Source: Lunatimonas lonarensis (GTDB lineage Bacteria > Bacteroidota > Bacteroidia > Cytophagales > Cyclobacteriaceae). From it: a stretch of 64,000 bases of DNA. The notes beneath the pieces are model-generated. The model worked only from the letters and a program-made list of their open reading frames with translations. It made no database searches and had not been told where the DNA came from. The DNA is taken from positions 62,001-126,000 of the forward strand of contig NZ_AQHR01000041.1 of assembly GCF_000390185.1 (NCBI RefSeq). The letters are read 5' to 3'. Within the stretch, counting starts at the first letter, position 1, and each line of letters opens with the position of its first letter. Shown piece by piece: positions 35,948 to 46,000 of this stretch. The translations under genes were made by a program, and so were the position numbers.

Positions 35948-36436
35948 ATGGAGCTACCTTCGCTAAATGACCTTAAGAAAGAACTGCTTTCGAAAGAAGA
36001 AAAGGAATTGGTAGGGCTTCTGTTGGAGTTGGCAAAGTTCAATAAGGACAACAAAGCCCTGCTGTATTTTAAACTCTACGAACAGCATGAGCCTGGCCTA
36101 TTCCTTCGGGAAGCCTTGGCTGAATTGCAGACTGCCTTTATGAAAGGCTATTCCGGAAATTACCATACCGCCAAGAAATCAGCCCAATCCGCCAGGCGTA
36201 CCTTGAACAAGTTGCTGTCATTCAGTAAAGATAAAACCACGCACGTGGAGCTGCTGATTGCATTTTGCCAATCTCTCCGTGAATATGGCTATTTGGGCTT
36301 TCGGCATCCGGTCATTGAAAATCTCTACAGACAACAGCTCAAAAAGCTTGAGAAAGTCCTTGGCACCCTGCACGAGGATGTTCAATACGATTATCAAGCT
36401 GTATTGGAGGAGCTTTCTGTGGGGTTTAGATGGTAA
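35948..36436 (+). CDS. Conserved hypothetical protein, DUF6155-like all-alpha
   Basis: 162 residues starting MELPSLNDLKKELLSKEEKE, entirely alpha-helical by pattern. It has no signal peptide or membrane segment. Conserved-looking parts are LVGLLLELAKFNKDNKALLYFK and QSLREYGYLGFRHPVIENLY. The domain name is only a tentative recollection. Function unknown. Confidence 0.65.
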   Translation: MELPSLNDLKKELLSKEEKELVGLLLELAKFNKDNKALLYFKLYEQHEPGLFLREALAELQTAFMKGYSGNYHTAKKSAQSARRTLNKLLSFSKDKTTHVELLIAFCQSLREYGYLGFRHPVIENLYRQQLKKLEKVLGTLHEDVQYDYQAVLEELSVGFRW

Positions 36437-36493
36437 CAAGCTCGTTGTTAGTGTATTGGATTGGTGAAGAAGTACTTTTACAGCCCTTGGATA

Positions 36494-37636
36494 CTACCTC
36501 CCGAAAACCCGATGGCGATCCTGTTGGTGAATAGGCCCCTCTTTATCCTTTAAAAATGATCCGTCCCCGCCGGAAAGCACTGCCTTTATTTCGCTGACGA
36601 TGGAGAGCGCGATTTCTTCCGGTGCTTCCGCATGGATGTTTAGTCCTGCGGGTCCGTAGATCCGGTGTTTGTCTGTATCCGAAATCTCTATTCCCTCATT
36701 TGCGAGGTTTTCAACCATTTTTTGCAGTTTTTTCTTGGGTCCCAATACCCCCAAGTAGGCGATTTCCATTGGAAGCAAAGAAGCCATTACCCTGAGATCG
36801 TAATTGAAATTATGGGTCATCAAAACAACCGCTGTCCGCTTGTCACGGCTTATGTGAAAGTGAGCCTCCTCAGCGGGTACCACATGGATTTGGTCAGCCC
36901 GCGGAAACCTGGATTTCGTGGCCTGAGTGGCTCTTCCATCCAACACACACACCTCCCAGCCGAGTACTTCCGCGAGGCGCGCCAGGGGAATGGCATCGTT
37001 TCCCGCACCTACGATTACCAGGGATAAATGGGCAGGAACCCATTCGATAAAGGCATGTAGGGGCTGTTCCGCACTATACTGAACAATCAACGACTGCTGA
37101 TCGGCCCAAACTGTCCGAATGTCCTCCGCCAATCCATCGATGGAGGGGATAGACGATCCATCGGTAATCCGGCCGTGGCCGGTATCGAGTATGCAAGTGC
37201 CGAGCTGTTGCTCCCGCTTGTTTTCAAGATCAAAAAAGGTGACCAACACATGGTCATTTCGGTTTGCCGTCAGCTTTTTCAAAAGGTTGACGGGATGGTT
37301 TTCGGCTTCAGGATCAATCGGCTCGATGAGAATATGTATGATTCCGTTACACCCCAGACCCACACCGAACTTTGCGTCATCGTCATCGGTCGTATCGTAA
37401 GTAACCACCATGGCTTGCTTCTTGAACATTACCAACTGCGCTTTCTTCAGCGCATCGCCTTCCAGGCATCCTCCGCTGATAGCACCCGTGAGCATGCCAC
37501 TCGCAGTCACCAACATACGGGCACCGGGCCTGCGGTAGGAGGAGCCTTCCACTTTTACCACTGTGGCCAATGCCGTTTGTTCACCCACTGTTTGGGCTTG
37601 GTCAAATGCCTTAATTATTTCCTTAATCTCTTTCAT
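36494..37636 (-). CDS. XdhC/CoxI-family molybdenum cofactor chaperone
   Basis: 380 residues. The N-terminal XdhC_CoxI domain shows ATVVKVEGSSYRRPGARMLV, GAISGGCLEGD and VGLGCNGIIHILIEP. The C-terminal Rossmann domain shows LVIVGAGNDAIPLARLAEVL, DGRATQAT, MTHNFNYDLRVMASLL and YLGVLGPKKK. XdhC proteins bind and protect the cofactor and insert it into xanthine-dehydrogenase-type enzymes. No such enzyme lies in the window. It is last in the minus-strand Moco cluster, 119 bp after moeA. Confidence 0.9.
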   Translation of the reverse strand: MKEIKEIIKAFDQAQTVGEQTALATVVKVEGSSYRRPGARMLVTASGMLTGAISGGCLEGDALKKAQLVMFKKQAMVVTYDTTDDDDAKFGVGLGCNGIIHILIEPIDPEAENHPVNLLKKLTANRNDHVLVTFFDLENKREQQLGTCILDTGHGRITDGSSIPSIDGLAEDIRTVWADQQSLIVQYSAEQPLHAFIEWVPAHLSLVIVGAGNDAIPLARLAEVLGWEVCVLDGRATQATKSRFPRADQIHVVPAEEAHFHISRDKRTAVVLMTHNFNYDLRVMASLLPMEIAYLGVLGPKKKLQKMVENLANEGIEISDTDKHRIYGPAGLNIHAEAPEEIALSIVSEIKAVLSGGDGSFLKDKEGPIHQQDRHRVFGR

Positions 37637-37755
37637 TGATTTGTTTTAAGGAATAGAATGCCCTCTATAATCTATAATATTGCTAACCAATAGGTTCCAG
37701 CTATTCCGTCTTTTCTTTACAGTAGTCCTCGCGGCCCTTCCAATCAAAAATTAAT

Positions 37756-38946
37756 TCAGATTGGACGCCATACAGTAAGTTGAAAAGATTCCCCTTTTTC
37801 AAACCGTCCTCTCTCGGGTGGCAAGCTAATAAATCCGTCTGCCAAGGCTAGATGTATCAGATCACCTGACCCGGAATTCTGCACGGGAGTAGCTACCATC
37901 CTGTTGTTTTCTTTGGATACATTGACCAGCAAGTGGTAGGTAAGAGGTTTCGGAAACGTAATCGTAGAATTCAGTTCTGCTTCTACAGGTGATTGCTCGA
38001 TGCCCTGATTGGCTCTGAACCAAGGTGTGAAAAAGGCGTGAAAACACACCAATGTGGAAGCCGGATTGCCTGGAAAGCCAAATACCACGGAATCTTGAAA
38101 GGTTCCAAAAAGGAAGGGTTTCCCGGGCCGTTGGGCCACACCGTGGATTTTCCTTTCCATACCCAACGACTGTAGTACCTCAGGGAGGTAGTCAAATCTG
38201 CCCTTGGAAACCGAACCTGAGAAAAGCAGGACCTCGTACCTGTCTTTTAGCTGATCCAAACTATCCACCAGTAGATCTCTGTCATCGGGCAGGTGTACCG
38301 AATCGGCGGAAACCCCCAATGACTGCAAGGCGCCCAGCAACATAGATGAGTTGGAATTTCGGATTTGATGGGGTTGCGGAGTTGAATCTATGGGTACCAG
38401 TTCATCTCCTGTTGCACAAACGACCACACGGGGCAACCGGACGACGCACACCTTGGAAATCCCCACAGACGCCATCAATCCAATATGACCTGCATGCAGT
38501 AGTGTTCCCACTGGAAGAAGCGTATCGCCTCGACCCGCATCGCTTCCCTGCCGGTGCACATTGGCAAAGGGAAGCACCTCCTCCAATATGGGCGACGCTA
38601 TTCCGTTGTCAATCTCTACCTGTTCATAGGGGATTACACAATCGGCACCTGCCGGAAGCACAGCACCGGTCATAACCTCCATGCAATGGGCCGGATCCTG
38701 TATTGTTTGTTGGGGCTGTCCGGCGGCTTGGATTCCTTCAACCAGGAATGACTTTCCCGGCCCCAGCTCACTTGATCGGATAGCTATTCCATCCATAGTC
38801 ACGCGATCAAAAGGCGGTGCATCCCGATCGGCCAAGATATCTTCTGCCAATACCCTTCCCGAAGCCATTGCGATGGGTACGGTTTCAACACCTGCTTTAA
38901 AGGAATGGCTTTTGATTAAATTCTGTGCTTGGGTTACTGGTATCAT
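37756..38946 (-). CDS. moeA: Molybdopterin molybdotransferase MoeA
   Basis: 396 residues. MoeA inserts molybdate into adenylated molybdopterin. Family features seen: DRDAPPFDRVTMDGIAIRS, MEVMTGAVLPAGADCVIPYE, RQGSDAGRGDTLLPVGTLLH, ATGDELV, SGSVSKGRFD and VFGFPGNPAST. It starts 1 bp after the moeB stop, so it belongs to the same operon. The pocket motif GGSVSMGDFD of some MoeA proteins appears here as SGSVSKGRFD, a small deviation. Confidence 0.95.
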   Translation of the reverse strand: MIPVTQAQNLIKSHSFKAGVETVPIAMASGRVLAEDILADRDAPPFDRVTMDGIAIRSSELGPGKSFLVEGIQAAGQPQQTIQDPAHCMEVMTGAVLPAGADCVIPYEQVEIDNGIASPILEEVLPFANVHRQGSDAGRGDTLLPVGTLLHAGHIGLMASVGISKVCVVRLPRVVVCATGDELVPIDSTPQPHQIRNSNSSMLLGALQSLGVSADSVHLPDDRDLLVDSLDQLKDRYEVLLFSGSVSKGRFDYLPEVLQSLGMERKIHGVAQRPGKPFLFGTFQDSVVFGFPGNPASTLVCFHAFFTPWFRANQGIEQSPVEAELNSTITFPKPLTYHLLVNVSKENNRMVATPVQNSGSGDLIHLALADGFISLPPERGRFEKGESFQLTVWRPI

Positions 38947-38947
38947 A

Positions 38948-40042
38948 TTATTCTGCTACGTAAAGGTCGCCCATTTCATGCCGCCACTCCGCCAGTCCTC
39001 CGTGTAAATGACGTATTTCTAGGTTTGGAAATCGCCTTTTGAGTATATCCAACGCCTTTTTACTTCTGCTGCCAACCTGGCACATCAGCACCCATGGCTT
39101 TTCCAGGTCATAGGGCATCGATGAGGAATCAATTTTGGAAAGCGGCCAATTAGCCGCCTTTTCGAGGTGCTCGTGTTGAAATTCGTGGACTTCCCGGACA
39201 TCGATCAGTACAAACTCTTTTTCCGACAGGATCCAGGAGGCCAAAAGGTCGGGACTTATTTCACCTTCCAGTTGACAGGATTGAAGACCGTAGGAGTCCT
39301 GAAGCTCTTTTAGTTGCCGGTTGGCGGGGTTCTCTTTTATTTTTAGTTTATAGTTGCTATGATCCTGCAGGTCAATAACCAAAAGCGAGCCGCTTAGGGA
39401 TTGGCCAAAACCCGTAATTACCTTAACCGCTTCCAGTGCCTGAAAGGAACCGATGATTCCCGGCACTATGCCCAGCACGCCGGCTTGGTTGCAGTCGGGG
39501 AGTTGTCCTGCATTTGGCGGGGTCGGGTAGAGGCAGCGATAGGTTGGGCCTGACTGGAAATTGAAAACACTTACGTGGCCCTCAAATCCCTGCAGTGCTC
39601 CGTACACGAATGGTTTTCCAGCGATAACGCAGGCGTCATTGATCAAATACCTTGCCTCAAAATTATCGGTAGCATCTATGATCAGGTCATAGGATTCGAT
39701 CACGGAAAGGGCGTTGGATACGGTCAAAAACTCCGCGAAGGTTCTTACAATGATGGATGGATTTTGGGCTTTCACCCATTGTTTGCACACTTCGACCTTT
39801 AGTTGCCCTACCTGATTGGGCTGGTAAATGACCTGACGGTGCAGGTTGGTGATCTCCACACGGTCTCCATCCGCGATTCCCAAGCTGCCAATCCCCATGG
39901 CCGTCAAGTATTGGATAACGGGAACGCCAAGTCCCCCGGCCCCGACTACCAGCACGCTGGCCTTTGCCAGCCGTTGTTGTCCCTCGCGACCAAACCCTCG
40001 GATCTGTTCCTGCCGGATGTACCTAGTGTCTTTTTCCACCAT
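38948..40042 (-). CDS. moeB: MoeB/ThiF-type adenylyltransferase with C-terminal rhodanese domain
   Basis: 364 residues. The E1-like domain has LVVGAGGLGVPVIQYLTAMG (ATP binding), DGDRVEITNLHRQVIY, IIDATDNFEARYLINDACV and GIVPGIIGSFQALEAVK. It adenylates the Gly-Gly end of MoaD. The C-terminal rhodanese domain has the active Cys in WVLMCQVGSRSKK and could supply the sulfur. The CxxC zinc pairs typical of E. coli MoeB are not apparent. Fusion to rhodanese is a common arrangement that links activation and sulfuration. It abuts moaA directly. Confidence 0.92.
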   Translation of the reverse strand: MVEKDTRYIRQEQIRGFGREGQQRLAKASVLVVGAGGLGVPVIQYLTAMGIGSLGIADGDRVEITNLHRQVIYQPNQVGQLKVEVCKQWVKAQNPSIIVRTFAEFLTVSNALSVIESYDLIIDATDNFEARYLINDACVIAGKPFVYGALQGFEGHVSVFNFQSGPTYRCLYPTPPNAGQLPDCNQAGVLGIVPGIIGSFQALEAVKVITGFGQSLSGSLLVIDLQDHSNYKLKIKENPANRQLKELQDSYGLQSCQLEGEISPDLLASWILSEKEFVLIDVREVHEFQHEHLEKAANWPLSKIDSSSMPYDLEKPWVLMCQVGSRSKKALDILKRRFPNLEIRHLHGGLAEWRHEMGDLYVAE

Positions 40043-41032
40043 TTAGCCACCTAAAAACGACATGGATTTTTTGGGTGCGGAGGCTAGGATTCCCTCTGCC
40101 TCGAATCCGTCTTTTTCTTTGTTTGCGACGGCTCGGAGCAGTTCACTAACCACTTCATCCCTATTCGCTCCCGACCGGATCAGATCCCTCAGATTGATCG
40201 CAGGCTTACCATATAGGCAGGTTCTGAGTTCTCCTGTGGCGGAAAGCCGCAGTCGGTTGCAGGTGCCGCAAAACGTCCGGCTGTAGGAGGCGATGATCCC
40301 AAAGGTTCCTCTGTAGCCCGGAACTTGATAGTTCACCGAGGTACTGTTTTTTCCATCGTCTACTTTGATAAGGTTGGGGTAGTGGTCCACTATGTGTTGC
40401 TTAATAACCACATGGTTCCATTTCGGAATCTCAAACGTCTCAGAACCGTTGAATGGCATTTCTTCCAAGAACCGGACGGAAACCGGATGCTCCTTTGTGA
40501 GTTCGATAAAGGGAAGGATGTCTTCCGTATTTTTCCCCTCTGCTATTACCGCGTTTAGCTTAACATGCATCCCCTTTTTTACCATGTACATTACTGCGGC
40601 CACCACTTCGTCGAACTTATCCCTTCGGGTGATTTGAAAAAAGCGCTGTTTGTCCAAGGAGTCCAAGCTTATGTTGACATTTCGAATACCTAGGGTTATC
40701 AGTGAATCGATCTGCTCGGAGGAGAGCGATCCATTGGTGGTTAGGGTGATTTCCCTAAGACCATCAAGCCGGCTGATGGTCGTTAAAAATCCCATCAAAT
40801 CCCTTCTAACAAAAGGCTCCCCGCCTGTAATACGGACTTTATCGACTCCATATGCTGTGAAAATCTCCAGCAAATACGTTAACTCCTCGTAGGTCAGCAG
40901 TTGTTTTCGTGCCACAAAAGCAACACCTTCTTCCGGCATACAGTAGTAACATCTAAAGTTGCATCGGTCAGTTACGGAAAGACGCAGGTAGTTTAACACC
41001 CGGCCGTAACGGTCTATGAGTTGTTGTGGCAT
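40043..41032 (-). CDS. moaA: GTP 3',8-cyclase MoaA (radical SAM)
   Basis: 329 residues. The radical SAM cluster site is CNFRCYYC (CxxxCxxC) near residue 22, followed by the SAM motif RITGGEPFVRRDL. The second 4Fe-4S site is CGTCNRLRLSATGELRTC. The protein ends in FLGG, the functional Gly-Gly tail of MoaA. It converts GTP to a cyclic intermediate that MoaC turns into cPMP; moaC is not in this window. moeB starts immediately after its stop. Confidence 0.97.
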   Translation of the reverse strand: MPQQLIDRYGRVLNYLRLSVTDRCNFRCYYCMPEEGVAFVARKQLLTYEELTYLLEIFTAYGVDKVRITGGEPFVRRDLMGFLTTISRLDGLREITLTTNGSLSSEQIDSLITLGIRNVNISLDSLDKQRFFQITRRDKFDEVVAAVMYMVKKGMHVKLNAVIAEGKNTEDILPFIELTKEHPVSVRFLEEMPFNGSETFEIPKWNHVVIKQHIVDHYPNLIKVDDGKNSTSVNYQVPGYRGTFGIIASYSRTFCGTCNRLRLSATGELRTCLYGKPAINLRDLIRSGANRDEVVSELLRAVANKEKDGFEAEGILASAPKKSMSFLGG

Positions 41033-41042
41033 AGCTTTCGGA

Positions 41043-41450
41043 TTAGGGATGGGCGTTTACCCACACAGTTTGATCGTCGAAATACTCTTTTTTCCAAATG
41101 GGCACTGTTTTTTTCAGTTCATCGATCAGAAACTTACAGGACTCAAACGCAGCATCTCTGTGGGCGGTAGCAGTTCCTACCACCACCACTGGGTCACCTA
41201 TGGCCATTTGACCCAAGGCATGTACCATCACCAACTGCTTGATTGGCCAGCGATCCTGCGCCCGCTCGGCAATGGCTTCCATTTCTTTCAGCGCCATGGG
41301 CTCATACCCTTCAAAGTCCAATCTATGAACCCCTTTCCCGTGGGCATGGTTTCGTACCGAGCCCACAAAGATCGAGATGCCTCCCGCTTCGGGATGCTGA
41401 AGGGCCTGGTAGGCTTCATTGAGGTCTATACGGTCGACAAGTTTTATCAT
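41043..41450 (-). CDS. moaE: Molybdopterin synthase catalytic subunit MoaE
   Basis: 135 residues. MoaE and MoaD make molybdopterin from cPMP. Family features: FVGSVRNHAHGKGVHRLDFE, HALGQMAIGDPVVVVGTATA and the lysine-rich end HRDAAFESCKFLIDELKK, with TVPIWKKEYF carrying the catalytic lysines. It lies 4 bp after moaD and 10 bp before moaA. Confidence 0.95.
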   Translation of the reverse strand: MIKLVDRIDLNEAYQALQHPEAGGISIFVGSVRNHAHGKGVHRLDFEGYEPMALKEMEAIAERAQDRWPIKQLVMVHALGQMAIGDPVVVVGTATAHRDAAFESCKFLIDELKKTVPIWKKEYFDDQTVWVNAHP

Positions 41451-41454
41451 AGGA

Positions 41455-41694
41455 TTAGCCTCCGCTTACCGGCGGGATAAGAGCGATTTCAGCGTTTGGT
41501 GGCAGGATTACGTCGTCATCTGCATACTCATGATCTACGGCAATGGCCAGCGACCTCAATTCAGAAAATTCCGGATAGCTTTCACAGAGCCATCTTTTGA
41601 AGTCCTTTACATTTTTTGGTGGAGGATCCAGCGGAAGAATAAGTTCTGCGCTGCCCACTATCTCTCTGGCTATTCCGAATAGCTTAATCTTCAT
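41455..41694 (-). CDS. moaD: Molybdopterin synthase sulfur carrier MoaD
   Basis: 79 residues from the ATG read at 41694 (MKIKLFGIAREIVGSAELIL); an upstream ATG at 41718 is possible but adds a tail unusual for the family. Ubiquitin-like fold ending in IPPVSGG: the terminal Gly-Gly is thiocarboxylated and gives sulfur to MoaE. First gene of the minus-strand Moco operon, divergent from fecR. Confidence 0.93.
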   Translation of the reverse strand: MKIKLFGIAREIVGSAELILPLDPPPKNVKDFKRWLCESYPEFSELRSLAIAVDHEYADDDVILPPNAEIALIPPVSGG

Positions 41695-41910
41695 ACTGAT
41701 TAACTTTTCATTTGGCAACTAAAATTACAAAATATCATCCGGAAGGCCATGCTCACAGGGGTTATTTCCACAGTTTAAACAATTTCTTGAGGTAGCCCTG
41801 GGTGTACAGAATTTGTTACTAAAAATTTTTTTCAAAAAAAAGTTTGTCAAATCTGGTATCATTTGAAACAAATGTTCCTTATGAATATAAATAGCAACTG
41901 ATTGGCTGCG

Positions 41911-42963
41911 ATGAACCCCAATAACCCGATTTTTATTCGATTGGTAGGCGATGCGGAATTTGTCCGTTGGGTCCGGTATCCTAACCTGGACACGGATAGG
42001 TTTTGGCAAAATTGGCGGAAAAACCATCCGGATCAGCAACTGGATTTCGATAAAGCGTTTGAGTTTGTACGCCGCTTGGATTTTGGATCAGGGCAACTGT
42101 CGGAAACCGAGACCGAGGAGATGTTGGGGGCCATACTCAGGGGTGATGCCAAGAAACGTGTGGGTTTACACTTTAAGTTGGACTTTTTTGGCAATTGGTT
42201 TAGTACGCAGTGGGTACGTGTTGCGGCGATTTTACTGATAAGTCTGTTGGGTGGGTTGGGGTTTGAGAAGATATTTCCCCAGCAGGTGGATGCATATGTA
42301 GAGCAAGTGCCGACTCTTTTGACCTTTGAGAATCCGAGAGGGAGAAAATCCAAGATCAAATTGCCGGACGGCACCCTCGTTCATCTAAGCTACGAGTCCA
42401 CGTTGACGTTTCCTGAATATTTCACCGGAGGAGTCAGAAGGGTTGATTTGGTGGGTGAAGCATTTTTTGACGTGGTTCCGGATACCCTGCCGTTTCAGGT
42501 TGGCATGGATGGGGTATTGGTCGAGGTTTTGGGTACCAGTTTCAATGCAAGGGCCATTATGGGTGAGTTTAAAACGCAGGTATCACTTGTAACAGGTAAG
42601 CTACGTGTGAATTTTTCGGATAAGCACCTGGCGCATGAAAAGCGAGTGCTGACTCCAGGTGAACAGTTGTCTCTGGATAAGAAATCAGGAACCTATCTAT
42701 TGGAGCCTTTCCATGTGGAGTCGGCTATTGCGTGGACGGATGGGATCCTACTTTTCCGCGAGGCCAGTCTTTCGGAATTTTTCGATCGATTGGAAAAATG
42801 GTATGGCGTCAACATTCAGGTGTTTGGGTCACCAAGCAAAACCTGGAAGATTACCGGCAGCTATGACAATGAGAAACTGGAGGATATACTTCATGGGCTC
42901 AAGTTTGTATATCCCCTAGATTATCAGATAAATGGAAAAAATGTGACCTTAAAATTCAAATAG
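41911..42963 (+). CDS. FecR-family anti-sigma / transmembrane sensor
   Basis: 350 residues from the ATG at 41911 (MNPNNPIFIRLVGDAEFVRW). The N-terminal cytoplasmic part is about 95 residues, followed by one membrane segment (VRVAAILLISLLGGLGF). The periplasmic FecR domain has KIKLPDGTLVHLSYESTLTF, RVDLVGEAFFDV, GTSFNARA and the C-terminal ITGSYDNEKLEDILHGLKFV. FecR relays contact with the N-terminal STN domain of the outer-membrane transporter to an ECF sigma factor. The SusC that follows has such an STN domain. No ECF sigma gene precedes it, which is unusual. Confidence 0.92.
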   Translation: MNPNNPIFIRLVGDAEFVRWVRYPNLDTDRFWQNWRKNHPDQQLDFDKAFEFVRRLDFGSGQLSETETEEMLGAILRGDAKKRVGLHFKLDFFGNWFSTQWVRVAAILLISLLGGLGFEKIFPQQVDAYVEQVPTLLTFENPRGRKSKIKLPDGTLVHLSYESTLTFPEYFTGGVRRVDLVGEAFFDVVPDTLPFQVGMDGVLVEVLGTSFNARAIMGEFKTQVSLVTGKLRVNFSDKHLAHEKRVLTPGEQLSLDKKSGTYLLEPFHVESAIAWTDGILLFREASLSEFFDRLEKWYGVNIQVFGSPSKTWKITGSYDNEKLEDILHGLKFVYPLDYQINGKNVTLKFK

Positions 42964-43005
42964 AAATAGTATAGCAACACCTCATTTAAACAAAAATCAA
43001 CCCAA

Positions 43006-46000
43006 ATGACCATGAAAAAGCATATACCACCCAAACACATCGGTACCCGAATCATGCTGCTTTGTCTGCTGATGCTGGCAAGTACCCCATTCGTTGTCCA
43101 ATCCCAAGGCCTAGGTTCCTTGGCTATTGCACGTAACAATTCCCAAGCAACCATGGACGCCCACGTCATGGACAGGCAGGTATCCCTTACGCTTAGTCAG
43201 GTGGGTGCAAAGGAGCTGTTTCGTAGCCTAGAGGCGAAAACTGGCCTAAAATTCGTCTATGACAGAGGCGTATTGCAATCAGACGCCAAAATCTCTGTGG
43301 ATAGGCGGGGAATTTCGCTTTATGACCTTCTTCATGAAGTTTCCCTTCAATCTCCCTTCCGGTTTAAACTGATAAACCAGAACATCCACGTGCGCTTGGA
43401 TAGTCCGGCGAAGGATCCCAAAATGGAGCGTGAAGATATTAACGTGCGGGGAAGAGTGACTGATGCCAATGGGATGGCCATGCCGGGGGTTTCTGTGTTG
43501 GTAGAGGGCTCGACGCAGGGCACGGTAACCGATTTAGATGGCAACTATGCCATAACAGTTCCAGAAGGCGGGGCACTTGTCTTTTCATTTATTGGGTTTA
43601 GAAACCAGCGTATCGCCGTCGGTACCCAGACTGTGATCAATATCACCATGCAGGAGGACCTGACCGGATTGGATGAGGTGGTGGTAACAGCACTCGGCAT
43701 CAAACGAGAGGCCAAAAGCCTCGGTTATTCGACCAGCACGGTAAGCCAGGATGAAATGACCATTAACCGAACTCCCAATTTCATGAATGCACTTCAGGGA
43801 AAAATGGCAGGTGTAAACATCACCTCCTTGGGCACAGGACCCTCAGGTACCAGCAAAATTCGGATCAGGGGCCAATCCTCCTTCGGAGGCAACAACTCGC
43901 CGCTGATCGTCGTGGACGGGATTCCGTTGGACAACACCAATTTTGGAGCCAGAGGTGATTTTTCAGACCGTGGCAGCAACCGTACCTCTGACGGTGGAGA
44001 TGGATTGAACAGTATCAATCCAGATAATATCGAGTCCATGACTGTATTGAAGGGGGGCGCAGCATCCGCCCTGTACGGTTCAAGGGCAAAGGACGGAGTA
44101 ATCATGATAACCACAAAAAACCGGGGCACCGGTAAGGGTGTTACGGTGGAATTCAATTCGAATTTCACCCACGATACGCCCATGGACTTTAGGGATTACC
44201 AATTTGAATATGGCCAAGGGGAAAACGGGGTAAGGCCCACCGCACCTTTTCCCACCTCGGGGGTCTGGAGTTTTGGAGAGCGGTTTCAGCCGGGAATGAC
44301 ACATATTCTGTTTGACAACCTGGAAGTGCCCTACGAACCTCAGCGTAATCAGTTCAGAGAGTTTTACCGGAATGGCTTTACCTGGACGAATTCATTCACC
44401 GTCGCCTCGTCTACCGATAACGGGGGGTTCAACGTGATGATTTCCAATATGGATAACCAGCTGATCATGCCGGAGTCGGATTTCAATCGCAAAACAATAA
44501 ATTTCGGTTTTACGCAGACAGTGGCTAAAAAATTCACGATTTGGGGAAACATCAATTATTCGAAGGAGCTGCGCCGTAATCCACCCAATATCGCAGAGCA
44601 GGACTATAGCCCGGTCATCATCTATACCCTGGCCAATTCGATGCCTATGCATATTCTTCGTGATAACGCCGAGGATCCAAACGGCAATGAGAACATTTGG
44701 TCCCGGTTTACCAACCGAACCAATCCGTACTTTGCGTTGAAAAGATTTGAGAACATCGAACGTGACCGGGTGTTTGGCAATATCACGGCCAAATATGATC
44801 TCGCCGATTGGATCTTTGTTCAAGGTAGGGTAGGGCAGGACTTCTTTGCCAGGGAACAGGAATACAACCTTCCCCATGGTACGCAGCGGCAGGTACCTGC
44901 ACCGGCGGGATTTGTAAACGGACAATATGTGCAGGATGCTACCAATGTGAGAGAAGTGAATGCCGATTTCCTGATCAGTGCAAATAAAAAATTCGGTGAT
45001 TTCGGGTTTTTGGTAAATGCGGGCGGCAACCAAATGTACAGGCGCTTTAGCAGGCACAATGTGTATGTGCAGGATTTCTTTTCCAGAGACCTTTACACGA
45101 TTGGCAACAGCCGAGTGAGGGATCCCATCTATCAATTTTCCGAAAGGCAGGTAAACTCCCTGTATGGTTCGGCGGAGGTTTCCTACAAGGAATTCCTTTA
45201 TATAAACGGAACCCTTCGAAACGATTGGTTTTCGACCCTATCACCTGCCAATCGATCCATCCTATATCCCTCCATTACGGGCAGTTTTATTTTCTCCCAA
45301 GCATTTGGGTCCACGTTGCCGGAATGGATAAGCTTTGGTAAAGTTCGGGCCGCTTACTCGGAAGTGGGCAGTGATACGGATGTTCAGCCGTATTCGAACA
45401 ACCTTTTCTTTAACATCAACGCACAGCAGTTCCCAAATTCCAATGGCGTACCCCAACCGTTGGGCAGTATAGCCGGTTCAGTAGTGCCAAACGCCAACCT
45501 TAGGCCGATGACGGTTCAGGAAAGGGAATTTGGCCTGGAAATGCAGCTTTTTGACAACAGAGTTGGTTTTGAGGTGACTTACTACCATAAGCTTTCTAGG
45601 GATCAAATCCTTCAGGCACAGCTTTCGGACGCAACCGGATTCCTGACCCAATTGATCAACGTAGGAAAGAGCCAAAACGAAGGAGTGGAAATGTTGTTGA
45701 ATTTGAATCCGATCAGAACTCAGAATTTCAGATGGGATGCCAGCTTCAATGCCGCCTACAATATCACCGAGGTACTCGACTTGGGTCCTGATGTAAGTGA
45801 CAACAGCATTACAGTAGGAACGGCCGATTTTCATGGCGAGCTGCGCCACGTAGTCGGCAGGCCCATGGCCCAACTCTATGGTTTTGGCCTGTTGAGGGAT
45901 GCCCAAGGTAGAGTCGTGCACGATCCAGGAAACGGAAGACCGCTCCGGAACCCTGAACAAATGGAGTTTGGCAGTGCCATACCTACCTGGGTAGGAGGGT

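Noticed and set aside
38052-38675. Plus-strand frames over the moeA gene
   Set aside because: Antisense shadows of moeA with no gene-like signals.
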